Part shown: positions 18,039 to 26,811 of the stretch, in pieces
Layout of the letters: the number at the start of each line of letters is the position of its first letter
Position numbering within the stretch: position 1 is the first letter of the stretch
Assembly (NCBI RefSeq): GCF_900130025.1
Contig: NZ_FQXR01000002.1
Location: 186,001-250,000, forward strand
DNA: 64,000 nt
Direction: 5' to 3'
DNA from: Sporanaerobacter acetigenes DSM 13106
GTDB taxonomy: Bacteria; Bacillota; Clostridia; Tissierellales; Sporanaerobacteraceae
Notes under the pieces: generated by a model
What the model was told of the DNA's origin: nothing
Databases searched by the model: none
What the model saw: the letters and a program-made list of their open reading frames with translations, nothing else
Made by a program: the position numbers and the translations under genes

Positions 18039-18772
18039 TTGATTACGAATCCGGCGCTTGGATTTATTACTTGACCTGTTATGAGTTTGGCTTCTTCTGT
18101 TGACAAGAAGTATATTACATCTGCTATGTCTTCTGGTTTTGCAATTACTTCAAGAGGTGTGTCATATCTGAGGCTTTCAAGAACTTCTTTATCAACACCT
18201 GCAATCATATCTGTATATACTGCTCCTGGTGCAACAGCATTTACCGATATATTTGAAGGACCTAGTTCTTTTGCCAAAGCCTTGGTGAAACTTATGACTG
18301 CTCCCTTTGTTGCAGAATAATGCACTTCACAAGAGGCTCCCACAAGTCCCCATATGGATGCAAGATTTATGATCCTTCCTGATTTTTCACTGATCATTCT
18401 TGGAACGACACATTGGCAACAATTGAACATTCCGCCTATATTTACATCAAAAATTCTTTTCCATCGTTCTACTGTGATATCTGTAAATAAAGTCATATCA
18501 GCTATACCTGCATTGTTCACAAGTACATCAATATTCCTAAATTTTTTATACCCTTCTTCAAACATCTTCTCAACTTGAGTTCTATCAGAAACATCAGCTT
18601 TTATGGCTATGGCATTGGCGCCAGATGAAAGCAATTCTTCTACCAATGAAAGAGCTTTATCTTCACTTTTATAGAAATTTACAATGACATTGTATCCTTC
18701 TTTTGCAAATTTTTTGGCAGTGGCTCTCCCAATTCCTCTAGAAGAACCTGTAATCAAAACTGTTTTTTTCAT
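18035..18772 (-). CDS. Short-chain dehydrogenase/reductase (FabG-like)
   Basis: A 245-residue NAD(P)H-dependent oxidoreductase. It has the nucleotide motif TGSSRGIGRA (about 7-16), VNNAGIADM, the catalytic Ser in INLASIWG and the YSATKGA catalytic Tyr-Lys pair. It resembles 3-oxoacyl-ACP reductase, but stands alone with no fatty acid genes nearby, so the substrate could be another keto compound. The ATG at 18770-18772 follows AGGGAG; ten more upstream residues in frame lack the usual SDR start and are rejected. Confidence 0.85.
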   Translation of the reverse strand: MKKTVLITGSSRGIGRATAKKFAKEGYNVIVNFYKSEDKALSLVEELLSSGANAIAIKADVSDRTQVEKMFEEGYKKFRNIDVLVNNAGIADMTLFTDITVERWKRIFDVNIGGMFNCCQCVVPRMISEKSGRIINLASIWGLVGASCEVHYSATKGAVISFTKALAKELGPSNISVNAVAPGAVYTDMIAGVDKEVLESLRYDTPLEVIAKPEDIADVIYFLSTEEAKLITGQVINPSAGFVIN

Positions 18773-18936
18773 ACTATCAGACTCCCTAAAATATATTTTC
18801 ATTTAACAATTATATCACATTTCACAAATACCTATTATATAATCCAAAATCTTAATTACATAAAATTCATAGTCTAAGTACAAACTGCATACTTATTAAA
18901 TATGGCATTCATTTATTATGGCAATGAAAAACATGT

Positions 18937-19005
18937 AGGAAACCTTTCTTGAAACTCATTAATGGAAAGTTTTATATTAAGGAAGAATAGAACTTTCCTA
19001 TGGGT
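18937..19005 (+). repeat. 69-bp dispersed stem-loop element, copy 1
   Basis: About 61 of 69 positions match the reverse complement of 60219-60286. The core forms a hairpin (GGAAAGTT with AACTTTCC). It also contains a promoter-like TTGAAA (18949-18954), an 18-base spacer and TATATT (18973-18978) directed at the peptide-binding protein gene 80 bases downstream. Confidence 0.75.
18949..18978 (+). promoter_or_regulatory. Candidate sigma-A promoter for the peptide importer operon
   Basis: TTGAAA, 18-base spacer, TATATT, inside the dispersed repeat element. No better promoter was found in 18773-19055. Confidence 0.4.
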
Positions 19006-19055
19006 TGCAAGTATATTTAGAATATTCAAAAAATGAATTAAGGGGGAGTGTTGGA

Positions 19056-20954
19056 ATGAAAAGAAAGTTAGCATTACTATTGGCATTGGTGCTTCTACTG
19101 ACTGTTTTCACTGCAGGCTGTGGCAAAAAAGAAAACCCTGCTGTTGTGGAAGAAGAAACTGAAGAACCAATGGAAGAAGACACAAATACTGAACCTACTG
19201 AACCTATGGGACAAATAACTATCGGGAATACGACAGAATTGACTGGTGACTGGGAACCTTATTTTCAAAACAATGCAGCAGACTATGATATTTACAATTT
19301 CATTACTGGATATGACACCGTTGACATGACTTTTGATGGTAAATACTTAATAAATGACACCGTAGTAGAAAAACATGAAATTACAGAAAATGATGATGGT
19401 TCTAAAACCTATACCTTTACTATCAAAGATGGTCTTACTTATGACGATGGAAGCCCTATTACAGCTCTTGACTACGTTGCATACTATATGTTCTGGTCAT
19501 CACCTGTAGTTGGTGAAATGGGTGGAGACAATACTAGCGGTCAATATCTCAAGGGATGGAAAGAATATTCAACAGGAAAGGCAAAAGAATTTACTGGTGT
19601 TAATTTAATTGATGAAAAAACTTTTGCTTTTACTATTGATGCAGAAAATCTTCCTTATTTTTTCGAACTAACTCTTGTAAGTGTTTCACCTCTAAAATTG
19701 TCTTTCTGGACTGATGACACTGTAGAAATTAAAGATGATGGCAACGGCTGTTATACTTCTTCAAACTTCACTGTAGAAAATTTTGAAGAAAGAATCAATA
19801 AAGCAAGATTCGAAAGCTATCCTTCAACTGGACCATATAAAGTAACAAGCTATGATGAAGCATCTAAAACTGCAGTTCTTGAAGTAAATGATAAATTCCT
19901 TGGAAATTATGAAGGCAGAAAACCATTGATTAAAACAGTTATTTATAAGAAAGTTACCAATGAAACAGCTATGGATGAATTGGCTACAGGAGGAGCTGAC
20001 TTGTTGTCTGGTATGGCCAGCGGTGATGAAATCAACGCAGGACTTGACCTTGTAGAAAAAGGCGGATATAACTTTACTGAATATCCTCGTGCTGGGTATG
20101 GTAAATTGGAATTGATATGTGACCATGGTCCTACTGAAGATGTGAATGTTCGTAAAGCAATTGCTCATCTTATAGATAGAAATGATTTTGCTAAAGCTTT
20201 CACTGGTGGCTTTGGTACCGTAGTTAATGGACCTTATGGTGAAGCTATGTGGTTCTATCAAGAAACAAAGGCTGATTTAAACAGTAAATTAAATCAATAT
20301 CCATACAGCCCTGAAAAAGCAATTGCACTTTTAGAAGAAAGTGGATGGATATATGATGAAAATGGAAATGAATATAAAGAAGGTATCCGCTATAAAAAAC
20401 TAGAAGATGGTACATTGATGCCACTTATTATAGAATGGGCTTCTTCTGAACAAAATGATGTATCTGACTTATTGGTTATAAAATTGCAAGAAAATCCTGA
20501 TGTGGCTGCTGCAGGTATGAAAATCAATCAAACTGTTATGACCTTTGGAGAACTGTTAAATTACTTATATCGTGATGGCTCTAAAGATGCTAAATATGGA
20601 GTACCTACTTATCATATGTTTAATTTAGGATCTGGTTTTACACCAAGATATGACCGATCCACAGATTATACAACAGATCCAGATCTACTTAAACAAGGAT
20701 TAAACAGCAACCATATTATAGACAAAGATCTAGAAAAATATGCCAAAGAAATGGTCCTAACAGATCCTGAAGATAAAGATGGATTTAAAACAAAATTTGT
20801 AGACTTTATTGTTAGATGGAATGAATTGTTGCCAGATATACCACTATATTCAAATATATATCATGACTTCTATACTGATAAACTTAAAAATTACAATATG
20901 AACTCCCTTATCAAAATACCTGACGCAATTCTTTACTCATATGTAGCAGAATAG
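19056..20954 (+). CDS. Peptide ABC transporter substrate-binding lipoprotein (family 5)
   Basis: Extracytoplasmic peptide-binding protein of 632 residues. A lipoprotein signal (KRKLALLLALVLLLTVFTAG followed by Cys) leads into an acidic Glu/Pro-rich linker (about 28-50) and the family 5 (OppA/DppA) fold, with DGLTYDDGSPITALDYVAYY and RKAIAHLIDRNDFAKA regions. The ATG at 19056 follows AGGGGGAGTG; an in-frame start at 19005 has no ribosome site. It begins a six-gene importer operon. A hairpin without U-run after the stop probably stabilises the message for excess binding protein. Confidence 0.92.
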   Translation: MKRKLALLLALVLLLTVFTAGCGKKENPAVVEEETEEPMEEDTNTEPTEPMGQITIGNTTELTGDWEPYFQNNAADYDIYNFITGYDTVDMTFDGKYLINDTVVEKHEITENDDGSKTYTFTIKDGLTYDDGSPITALDYVAYYMFWSSPVVGEMGGDNTSGQYLKGWKEYSTGKAKEFTGVNLIDEKTFAFTIDAENLPYFFELTLVSVSPLKLSFWTDDTVEIKDDGNGCYTSSNFTVENFEERINKARFESYPSTGPYKVTSYDEASKTAVLEVNDKFLGNYEGRKPLIKTVIYKKVTNETAMDELATGGADLLSGMASGDEINAGLDLVEKGGYNFTEYPRAGYGKLELICDHGPTEDVNVRKAIAHLIDRNDFAKAFTGGFGTVVNGPYGEAMWFYQETKADLNSKLNQYPYSPEKAIALLEESGWIYDENGNEYKEGIRYKKLEDGTLMPLIIEWASSEQNDVSDLLVIKLQENPDVAAAGMKINQTVMTFGELLNYLYRDGSKDAKYGVPTYHMFNLGSGFTPRYDRSTDYTTDPDLLKQGLNSNHIIDKDLEKYAKEMVLTDPEDKDGFKTKFVDFIVRWNELLPDIPLYSNIYHDFYTDKLKNYNMNSLIKIPDAILYSYVAE

Positions 20955-20979
20955 TCACTCTTTAAAATAATGACTGATG

Positions 20980-21007
20980 GAAATAGGGTATGAAAATACC
21001 CTATTTC
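20980..21007 (+). terminator. Intercistronic hairpin after the binding-protein gene
   Basis: GAAATAGGGTAT pairs with ATACCCTATTTC around GAAA-type loop. It has only a short T-poor tail, so partial termination or 3'-end protection that favours the binding protein over the permeases is likely. Confidence 0.6.
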
Positions 21008-21100
21008 TACATAATTACAAGCACTTCATTGTACTAAATTCTATATTTTTAACAGTTAAAACAATAGTAGATTAAAAATTTAGGATAAGGAGGTAATAAA

Positions 21101-22087
21101 ATGGTTAAATACATTTGTAAAAGAATTTTATATATGATATTTGTGTTTTTTGTCATGTCTCTTGTTCTATTTTTCTTATACAATTTAATTCCTGGCGATC
21201 CAGCAAGAGCTCAACTAGAACCCATAAAAGATACTTTGACACCAGAAGAATACCAATTTAGATATGCGCAAGCAAGAAAACAACTTGGTCTAGATGACCC
21301 TACTATCATAAGATATGGAAAATGGATGAAGGGTGTTTTGAAAGGGGACTTTGGTATGTCCTCTGTTTATAAGCAACCAGTTAAAGGTGTAGTGACAGTA
21401 CCTCTAAGAAATACTGTATTTATAAATATATTTGTTATAGCTTTAGTCCTTCTCATAACCATACCTTTGGGAATTCGTACTGCTGTAAGGAAACATTCTG
21501 GATTTGATAAAACTATACAGGTTTTAACTGTAGTTGGCTATAGTATCCCTATATTCATTATAGCATTGTTGTTTATTTTCATTTTTGCAGTAAAACTACA
21601 ATGGTTTCCAGTCAGCGGAATGACTACACCTAATTTTAAAGGAACAGAATTTGAACATTTTCTAGATACTATGTATCACTTGGCATTACCTATAATCATA
21701 CTCGTTGTAACTTCTTTAGCTGGAGTCACCAGATATGTAAGAGCAGCAATGATAGATGCCTTAAGTATGGATTATATAAAAACAGCTAGAGCAAAAGGCT
21801 TGAAAGAAAAAGTAGTTATTTATTCTCATGCATGGAAGAATGCACTTCTTCCTGTTATAACCTTAATCATTGCATGGATTATGAGTGTATTTTCGGGTTC
21901 ATTAGTTATTGAAAGAATGTTCAATTTACATGGTATGGGAAATTTTTATATCAATGCATTAAACAATCAAGACTACAATGTGGCACTGGCAATACAATTG
22001 TTCTATATTATAATAGCTCTTTTAAGCAATTTAGTCACTGATATAAGTTATGGATTTGTAGATCCCCGTGTCAGAATAGATCAATAA
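21101..22087 (+). CDS. Peptide ABC transporter permease (OppB/DppB type)
   Basis: A 328-residue inner-membrane permease with six helices. The first helix (ILYMIFVFFVMSLVLFFLY, about 9-27) is followed by a loop with IPGDPAR, which matches OppB. The ATPase-coupling EAA-like loop is at MDYIKTARAKGLKEKVVIYSHAWKNALLPVITL (about 222-254). The RBS AAGGAGG lies directly upstream. Together with the unusual OppC-like subunit it forms the channel. Confidence 0.92.
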   Translation: MVKYICKRILYMIFVFFVMSLVLFFLYNLIPGDPARAQLEPIKDTLTPEEYQFRYAQARKQLGLDDPTIIRYGKWMKGVLKGDFGMSSVYKQPVKGVVTVPLRNTVFINIFVIALVLLITIPLGIRTAVRKHSGFDKTIQVLTVVGYSIPIFIIALLFIFIFAVKLQWFPVSGMTTPNFKGTEFEHFLDTMYHLALPIIILVVTSLAGVTRYVRAAMIDALSMDYIKTARAKGLKEKVVIYSHAWKNALLPVITLIIAWIMSVFSGSLVIERMFNLHGMGNFYINALNNQDYNVALAIQLFYIIIALLSNLVTDISYGFVDPRVRIDQ

Positions 22088-22105
22088 CAGGAGGAGATAA
22101 TTTTT

Positions 22106-23944
22106 ATGGATGCAAAACAAATTAGTAATAAAAAGAAAAATAAGAAGAAAAAATCTTTTTCTCATCTTCTGTTTATGAATCTCTTTGGAGGAAAAGAGAA
22201 GATGACAATGCTTGAAGAGGAAGACATACAAAGTCCTTGGCAAACTGTTCGTTCTACATTTAGAGACGATAAAGTTGCTATGACGGCTTTAATTACCTTT
22301 TTAGTGATACTTGCCATAGTTTTAATCGGGCCATTAGCAATACCTATTGATTTGTCCTTTTCCGAAACTACTCAGCAAAATATAGCTCCTGGACTTGACC
22401 TTATGAAACTTCCACAAGATTTAGATGGAAAAGTTGAACAAATTGCTATTGGGCCTACATTTAGTATAGGTGTATCTACGGATGGAAAAGTATATACTTG
22501 GGGAAAAACAAAAATAAACAAAAATACCGATTTAAAAGATATTCCTGCAAATATGGGAAAAGTCGTAAAAGTCGCTGCTGGATTTGATCATGCACTAGCT
22601 TTAAATGAAGATGGAGAAATATTTGCATGGGGGAACAATCGTCAAAAACAAGCTTCTATTCCCGTTGAATTGATTCGCGGCAAAAAAGTTGTAGATATTG
22701 TTGCTGGATATCAAAATTCAGCTATTCTCACTGATGACGGCTGCTTATATTATGTAGGCAATTCCACAAATAATGATTTCAACGAATTTCATCCTTATCA
22801 AGGCCAATTGAAAAAAGTAGTAGCCACTTCTGATACATTGATGGGGCTGACCTCTGATGGACAAGTAGTGCATCTTGGAACTCAGATAAACTCTTATACA
22901 AACATACCCCAAAATATGGGAAATATAGTAGATATAGCTACTACTGCTTCTACTGTAGCTACTATAAATGATGAAGGAAAGGTATTTGTCTGGGGAAATC
23001 TTAGTTCAAAGGGTGAAGGTAAAATACCAGATGTAAAAGATAAAATAGTATCACTACAAGGAGGAAGATATCACTATACTGCAGTGACTGAAACTGGTGA
23101 AGTTGTCTCTTGGGGTTCAAATTATTACAAACAATCAACAATTCCAAAAGAAGTCTCTGAATCAAAAATATCCAAAGTTTATACTGGCTTTTATCAAAAT
23201 TATGCAATCACTACAGAAGGTAAAGTTTTGACTTGGGGACTAAATGGATATCCCTTTGGAAGTGATGAATTAGGTAGAGATATCTTCACAAGACTATTAA
23301 ATGGTGGACGTATGTCTATAACAATAGGTGCTGTTGCTGTAATCATTTCTACAATCATTGGTGTAATTGTAGGTGGCATATCTGGTTTCTCTGGAGGAAA
23401 AGTAGATATGGTTCTACAAAGAATATCAGAGATGGTAGCTTCTTTGCCATTTTTACCTTTTGCGATGATTTTGTCAGCTTTAATTGGAAACTCCATGACA
23501 TCAAGACAGAGAGTTGTGCTGATTATGATTATTTTAGGGCTACTATCATGGCCCGGACTTCAAAGATTGGTTCGTGCACAAGTTCTTTCGGTTCGTGAAC
23601 AAGAATATGTAGTTGCCGCTAAATCTATTGGTGTTAAACGAAGACATATTATATTTAAGCACATTTTGCCAAATGTAATATCAGTAATTATTGTTTCGGC
23701 TACATTGTCTTTTGCAAGTAGTATGTTGACTGAAGCTACATTGTCTTATTTAGGATTTGGTGTGCAAGCTCCTCTACCAACTTGGGGCAATATGTTATAT
23801 GGAGCAAATAATAGTATAGTTATCCAAAATTATTGGTGGAGATGGGTTTTTGCTTCTATTGTATTGAGTATAAGTGTGGTTTCTATTAACTCAATAGGTG
23901 ATGGCTTACGAGATGCAATTGATCCAAAATCTCAAGAACGTTAG
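22106..23944 (+). CDS. OppC/DppC-type permease with inserted seven-repeat RCC1-like propeller
   Basis: This 612-residue protein is about twice the length of a normal OppC. Residues 1-45 are cytoplasmic and very Lys-rich; helix 1 is at about 57-78. Residues 109-380 form seven consecutive repeats of about 40 residues with RCC1/BNR-like motifs (VAAGFDHALALNEDGEIFAW, AGYQNSAILTDDG, GEVVSWGSN). The permease resumes exactly at the conserved PFGSDELGRDIFTRLL (about 383-398), followed by the remaining five helices and the EAA loop YVVAAKSIGVKRRHIIFKHILPN. The propeller therefore sits in the first extracytoplasmic loop, where it could contact the binding protein, cell wall or substrate. The frame is continuous and the two neighbours are 18 and 12 bases away, so this is not an assembly join. 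Confidence 0.93.
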   Translation: MDAKQISNKKKNKKKKSFSHLLFMNLFGGKEKMTMLEEEDIQSPWQTVRSTFRDDKVAMTALITFLVILAIVLIGPLAIPIDLSFSETTQQNIAPGLDLMKLPQDLDGKVEQIAIGPTFSIGVSTDGKVYTWGKTKINKNTDLKDIPANMGKVVKVAAGFDHALALNEDGEIFAWGNNRQKQASIPVELIRGKKVVDIVAGYQNSAILTDDGCLYYVGNSTNNDFNEFHPYQGQLKKVVATSDTLMGLTSDGQVVHLGTQINSYTNIPQNMGNIVDIATTASTVATINDEGKVFVWGNLSSKGEGKIPDVKDKIVSLQGGRYHYTAVTETGEVVSWGSNYYKQSTIPKEVSESKISKVYTGFYQNYAITTEGKVLTWGLNGYPFGSDELGRDIFTRLLNGGRMSITIGAVAVIISTIIGVIVGGISGFSGGKVDMVLQRISEMVASLPFLPFAMILSALIGNSMTSRQRVVLIMIILGLLSWPGLQRLVRAQVLSVREQEYVVAAKSIGVKRRHIIFKHILPNVISVIIVSATLSFASSMLTEATLSYLGFGVQAPLPTWGNMLYGANNSIVIQNYWWRWVFASIVLSISVVSINSIGDGLRDAIDPKSQER

Positions 23945-23956
23945 GGGGAAAATTAA

Positions 23957-24949
23957 ATGGCTTTGTTAGAAGTTAAAAATTTGCATACTTATTTTACAAC
24001 AAAAAAAGGCATCGTAAAGGCAGTAAACGATGTTTCCTATAGTGTTGAATCCGGCAAGACCCTCGGCATTGTAGGTGAAAGTGGTTGTGGAAAAAGTGTT
24101 TCAGCAATGAGTATTATAAAGCTTTTGGACGGAAATGGATATATAGCTAATGGTGAAATTTTATTTAATGGAAAAAATCTAGTAAATGTTCCTATAGAGA
24201 AAATGACAGAAATAAGAGGAAATGATATTTCTGTTATTTTTCAAGAACCTATGACTTCTTTAAATCCTGTATTTACTGTTGAAAAGCAAATTTCTGAACC
24301 ACTGATTATTCATCAAAGAATGAATAAAAAAGAAGCAGCAAAAAAAGTAGTTGAAATGCTCCATATGGTTAAAATACCAAATCCAGAGGCTGTTGCCAAG
24401 CAATATCCTCATCAACTTTCAGGAGGTATGAGACAAAGAGTTATGATAGCCATGGCTCTTGCATGTGTACCAAAACTCTTGATTGCAGATGAACCTACAA
24501 CTGCACTGGATGTAACTATTCAGGCACAAATTTTGAAATTGATGAATGAATTGAAATCTAAAATTGATACTTCTATTTTGTTTATTACTCATGATTTAGG
24601 TGTTATAAATAAAATGGCTGATGATGTAGCTGTAATGTATTGTGGCCAAGTAGTAGAAAATGCACCCGTAAGAACTATATTTGGGAAAGATGCATCTTAT
24701 TCTCATCCATATACTGAAGGATTGTTGACATCAATTCCTAGATTGGATACACCTCCAGGAGTTCGTTTAGATGTAATTCCAGGAGCAGTACCCCATCCTT
24801 TAAAATTGCCTGAAGGTTGTAAATTTGCTCCTAGATGCAAATATGCTACGGATAGATGTAAAAAAGAAGAACCTGATTTGATAAAAGTAGAAAAAGATCA
24901 TCTAATTCGTTGCTTTTATCCACAGAAAGAGGTGAGAACTCATGCTTGA
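23957..24949 (+). CDS. Peptide ABC transporter ATPase (OppD type)
   Basis: ATPase of 330 residues with Walker A (GIVGESGCGKSVSAM), Q-loop FQEPMTSLNPVF, signature QLSGGMRQRVMIAMAL, Walker B (LLIADEPTTALDVT) and the oligopeptide C-terminal domain containing Cys residues GCKFAPRCKYATDRCKKEEP, which in this family can hold an iron-sulfur cluster. It has ordinary length for OppD. It overlaps the next ATPase gene by eight bases. Confidence 0.93.
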   Translation: MALLEVKNLHTYFTTKKGIVKAVNDVSYSVESGKTLGIVGESGCGKSVSAMSIIKLLDGNGYIANGEILFNGKNLVNVPIEKMTEIRGNDISVIFQEPMTSLNPVFTVEKQISEPLIIHQRMNKKEAAKKVVEMLHMVKIPNPEAVAKQYPHQLSGGMRQRVMIAMALACVPKLLIADEPTTALDVTIQAQILKLMNELKSKIDTSILFITHDLGVINKMADDVAVMYCGQVVENAPVRTIFGKDASYSHPYTEGLLTSIPRLDTPPGVRLDVIPGAVPHPLKLPEGCKFAPRCKYATDRCKKEEPDLIKVEKDHLIRCFYPQKEVRTHA

Positions 24950-26531
24950 AAATAAAGAAGATAAAAAAGTATTAATCCGTGTGGAACACTTAAAAAAATA
25001 TTTTCCTCTAAAGAAAAAATCCGTATTTGATTCCGAGCAATTGTATGTAAAAGCTAATGAGGACATAACTCTAAATATTTATGAAGGTGAAACCTTAGGT
25101 CTAGTCGGTGAAAGTGGATGTGGCAAATCTACATTGGGTAGAACTCTTTTACAATTATATAATCAAACTGATGGGCGTACTATATATTATGGCAGGGATA
25201 TTGATGATTTTGCACCAAAATATGTTTTGGATATTTTAAAAAATTTATCTTCACAACGTCATAAATTAAGAGAATTAGAAAAAAAACAAGAAGATATTGA
25301 AAAAATATATGATAGCTTAGAAGAAGGTCCTGAAAAGTATCGTACTTTAGAGAAACTTCGTTTAGCTGAAAAAGAAGCTCGACTTCTATACCTTGATTTA
25401 GCTCAATTGATTGGAGGATTTATGGTAGCTGAAGATTTAAATCCTGTATCATATATTTTAGTCAAACAACACAGCTATGCTATAGAAGCACGAAAACTTA
25501 AAAATAAAATAAACGAGATGGAGATAGAATTAGAAGCAACTAAATCTCTATTGAAAGAACAAAACAAATCTCAAAAAGATATTAAAAAAGAAACTGATAA
25601 ATATTTGGCTACAATTAAAAATATGAAAAATGAACTCGCTGGGATTGAAAAAGATTTAAATATTATCAATACAGATATTCAAAAAATATTGGATAAGTAT
25701 CGCAATCATCCTGATTTTGAAAAACACGAATCATATAAAGATAAAGGTATCAACCTTGCTAGATTGACTGAGGAAGAAATGAGACTTCTTAGAAAAGACT
25801 TACAACTTATATTCCAAGACCCTTATTCTTCTTTGAATCCAAGACTTACTGTAGGGCAGATAATATCTGAAGGTTTGTATTCTCATAAGATATTTGCAAA
25901 GAAGGATAGAAATATACAAGATTATATTTTAAAAACTATGGACAATTGTGGCTTAGCTCCTTATTTCGTTCATCGTTATCCTCATCAATTTTCTGGAGGA
26001 CAAAGACAACGTATAGGAATAGCTCGTTCCATAGCATTGAGTCCAAAATTTATCGTATGTGATGAAGCAGTATCTGCCCTAGATGTATCTATTCAATCTC
26101 AAATATTAAATCTATTGTTGGATTTAAAAGAACAGAAAAACTTGACCTATTTATTTATTTCTCATGATTTAAGCGTCATTAAATATATAAGTGACAGAGT
26201 AGGAGTTATGTATGTGGGAAATATCATAGAACTAGCAGAAACTGAAGAACTTTATGAACACCCTATGCATCCATATACTGAAGCACTTCTTTTGGCAATA
26301 CCTACTACTGATGTTGATGACAACAGAGAAATTCAAGTTCTTGAAGGCGATGTTCCAAGCCCTATTAAACCACCTTCTGGATGTAAATTCCATACTCGCT
26401 GCAAATATGCTACTGATATATGTAAAATGGTTGTGCCAAAATGGGAAGAAGCTCGTCCTGGGCATTTTGTAGCATGTCACCATAAACTCAATATAGAAAA
26501 GGAAAAACAGAAAGGTCTTGATGTAATATGA
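24942..26531 (+). CDS. OppF-type ATPase with a ~180-residue coiled-coil insertion
   Basis: The core motifs are those of OppF: Walker A GLVGESGCGKSTLGR (about 53-67), Q-loop FQDPYSSLNPR (about 291-301), signature FSGGQRQRIGIARSIAL, Walker B FIVCDEAVSALDVS, and the C-terminal Cys motif GCKFHTRCKYATDICKM. At 529 residues it is about 200 longer than usual. The excess, residues about 92-275, lies between Walker A and the Q-loop and is Lys/Glu/Leu-rich heptad-like sequence, that is, two helical coiled-coil arms around a hydrophobic section (LLYLDLAQLIGGF). Coiled coils at this point recall Rad50/SMC ATPases. The frame is uninterrupted. Confidence 0.9.
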   Translation: MLENKEDKKVLIRVEHLKKYFPLKKKSVFDSEQLYVKANEDITLNIYEGETLGLVGESGCGKSTLGRTLLQLYNQTDGRTIYYGRDIDDFAPKYVLDILKNLSSQRHKLRELEKKQEDIEKIYDSLEEGPEKYRTLEKLRLAEKEARLLYLDLAQLIGGFMVAEDLNPVSYILVKQHSYAIEARKLKNKINEMEIELEATKSLLKEQNKSQKDIKKETDKYLATIKNMKNELAGIEKDLNIINTDIQKILDKYRNHPDFEKHESYKDKGINLARLTEEEMRLLRKDLQLIFQDPYSSLNPRLTVGQIISEGLYSHKIFAKKDRNIQDYILKTMDNCGLAPYFVHRYPHQFSGGQRQRIGIARSIALSPKFIVCDEAVSALDVSIQSQILNLLLDLKEQKNLTYLFISHDLSVIKYISDRVGVMYVGNIIELAETEELYEHPMHPYTEALLLAIPTTDVDDNREIQVLEGDVPSPIKPPSGCKFHTRCKYATDICKMVVPKWEEARPGHFVACHHKLNIEKEKQKGLDVI

Positions 26532-26722
26532 TTTTTCAAAGAAAAGTGGATGCTACTATGGATTGGCTCAAAGAAAAAAATGATTCAGAACTTGATATAG
26601 AACAAGAACCTATTGAATTGGAAAAAAACGATATGCTAGCTTTGTTTCTTTCAGCCTTCTTAGTTTTTAGTCCATTTCTTCTAGTATTGATTGGAATCCT
26701 AATTTGGAGCTATAGCTTTTGA
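26528..26722 (+). CDS. Small single-span membrane protein of the importer operon
   Basis: A 64-residue product whose ATG overlaps the ATPase stop (ATGA). The first half is charged and acidic; the second half is a hydrophobic helix (LALFLSAFLVFSPFLLVLIGILIW, about 36-59). It may be an accessory subunit of the modified transporter. No family is recognised. A shorter version from the ATG at 26558 is possible. Confidence 0.6.
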   Translation: MIFQRKVDATMDWLKEKNDSELDIEQEPIELEKNDMLALFLSAFLVFSPFLLVLIGILIWSYSF

Positions 26723-26763
26723 AGTCCCCTAATATTGGTTTTTATACTTTTTGGTAAAAAGAG

Positions 26764-26796
26764 AAAAAATCGGCACTTGCCTAGTGTCGATTTTTT
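26764..26796. terminator. Bidirectional terminator
   Basis: AAAAAATCGGCACT pairs with AGTGTCGATTTTTT (one G-T pair) between the convergent importer operon and jetC. Confidence 0.85.
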
Positions 26797-26811
26797 CTTT
26801 TTTGTAGCTGA

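Noticed and set aside
22430-23245. RCC1 segment as a separate gene or assembly chimera
   Set aside because: The frame is continuous, composition is the same on both sides, and the insertion falls exactly in a surface loop with the permease motif intact afterwards.
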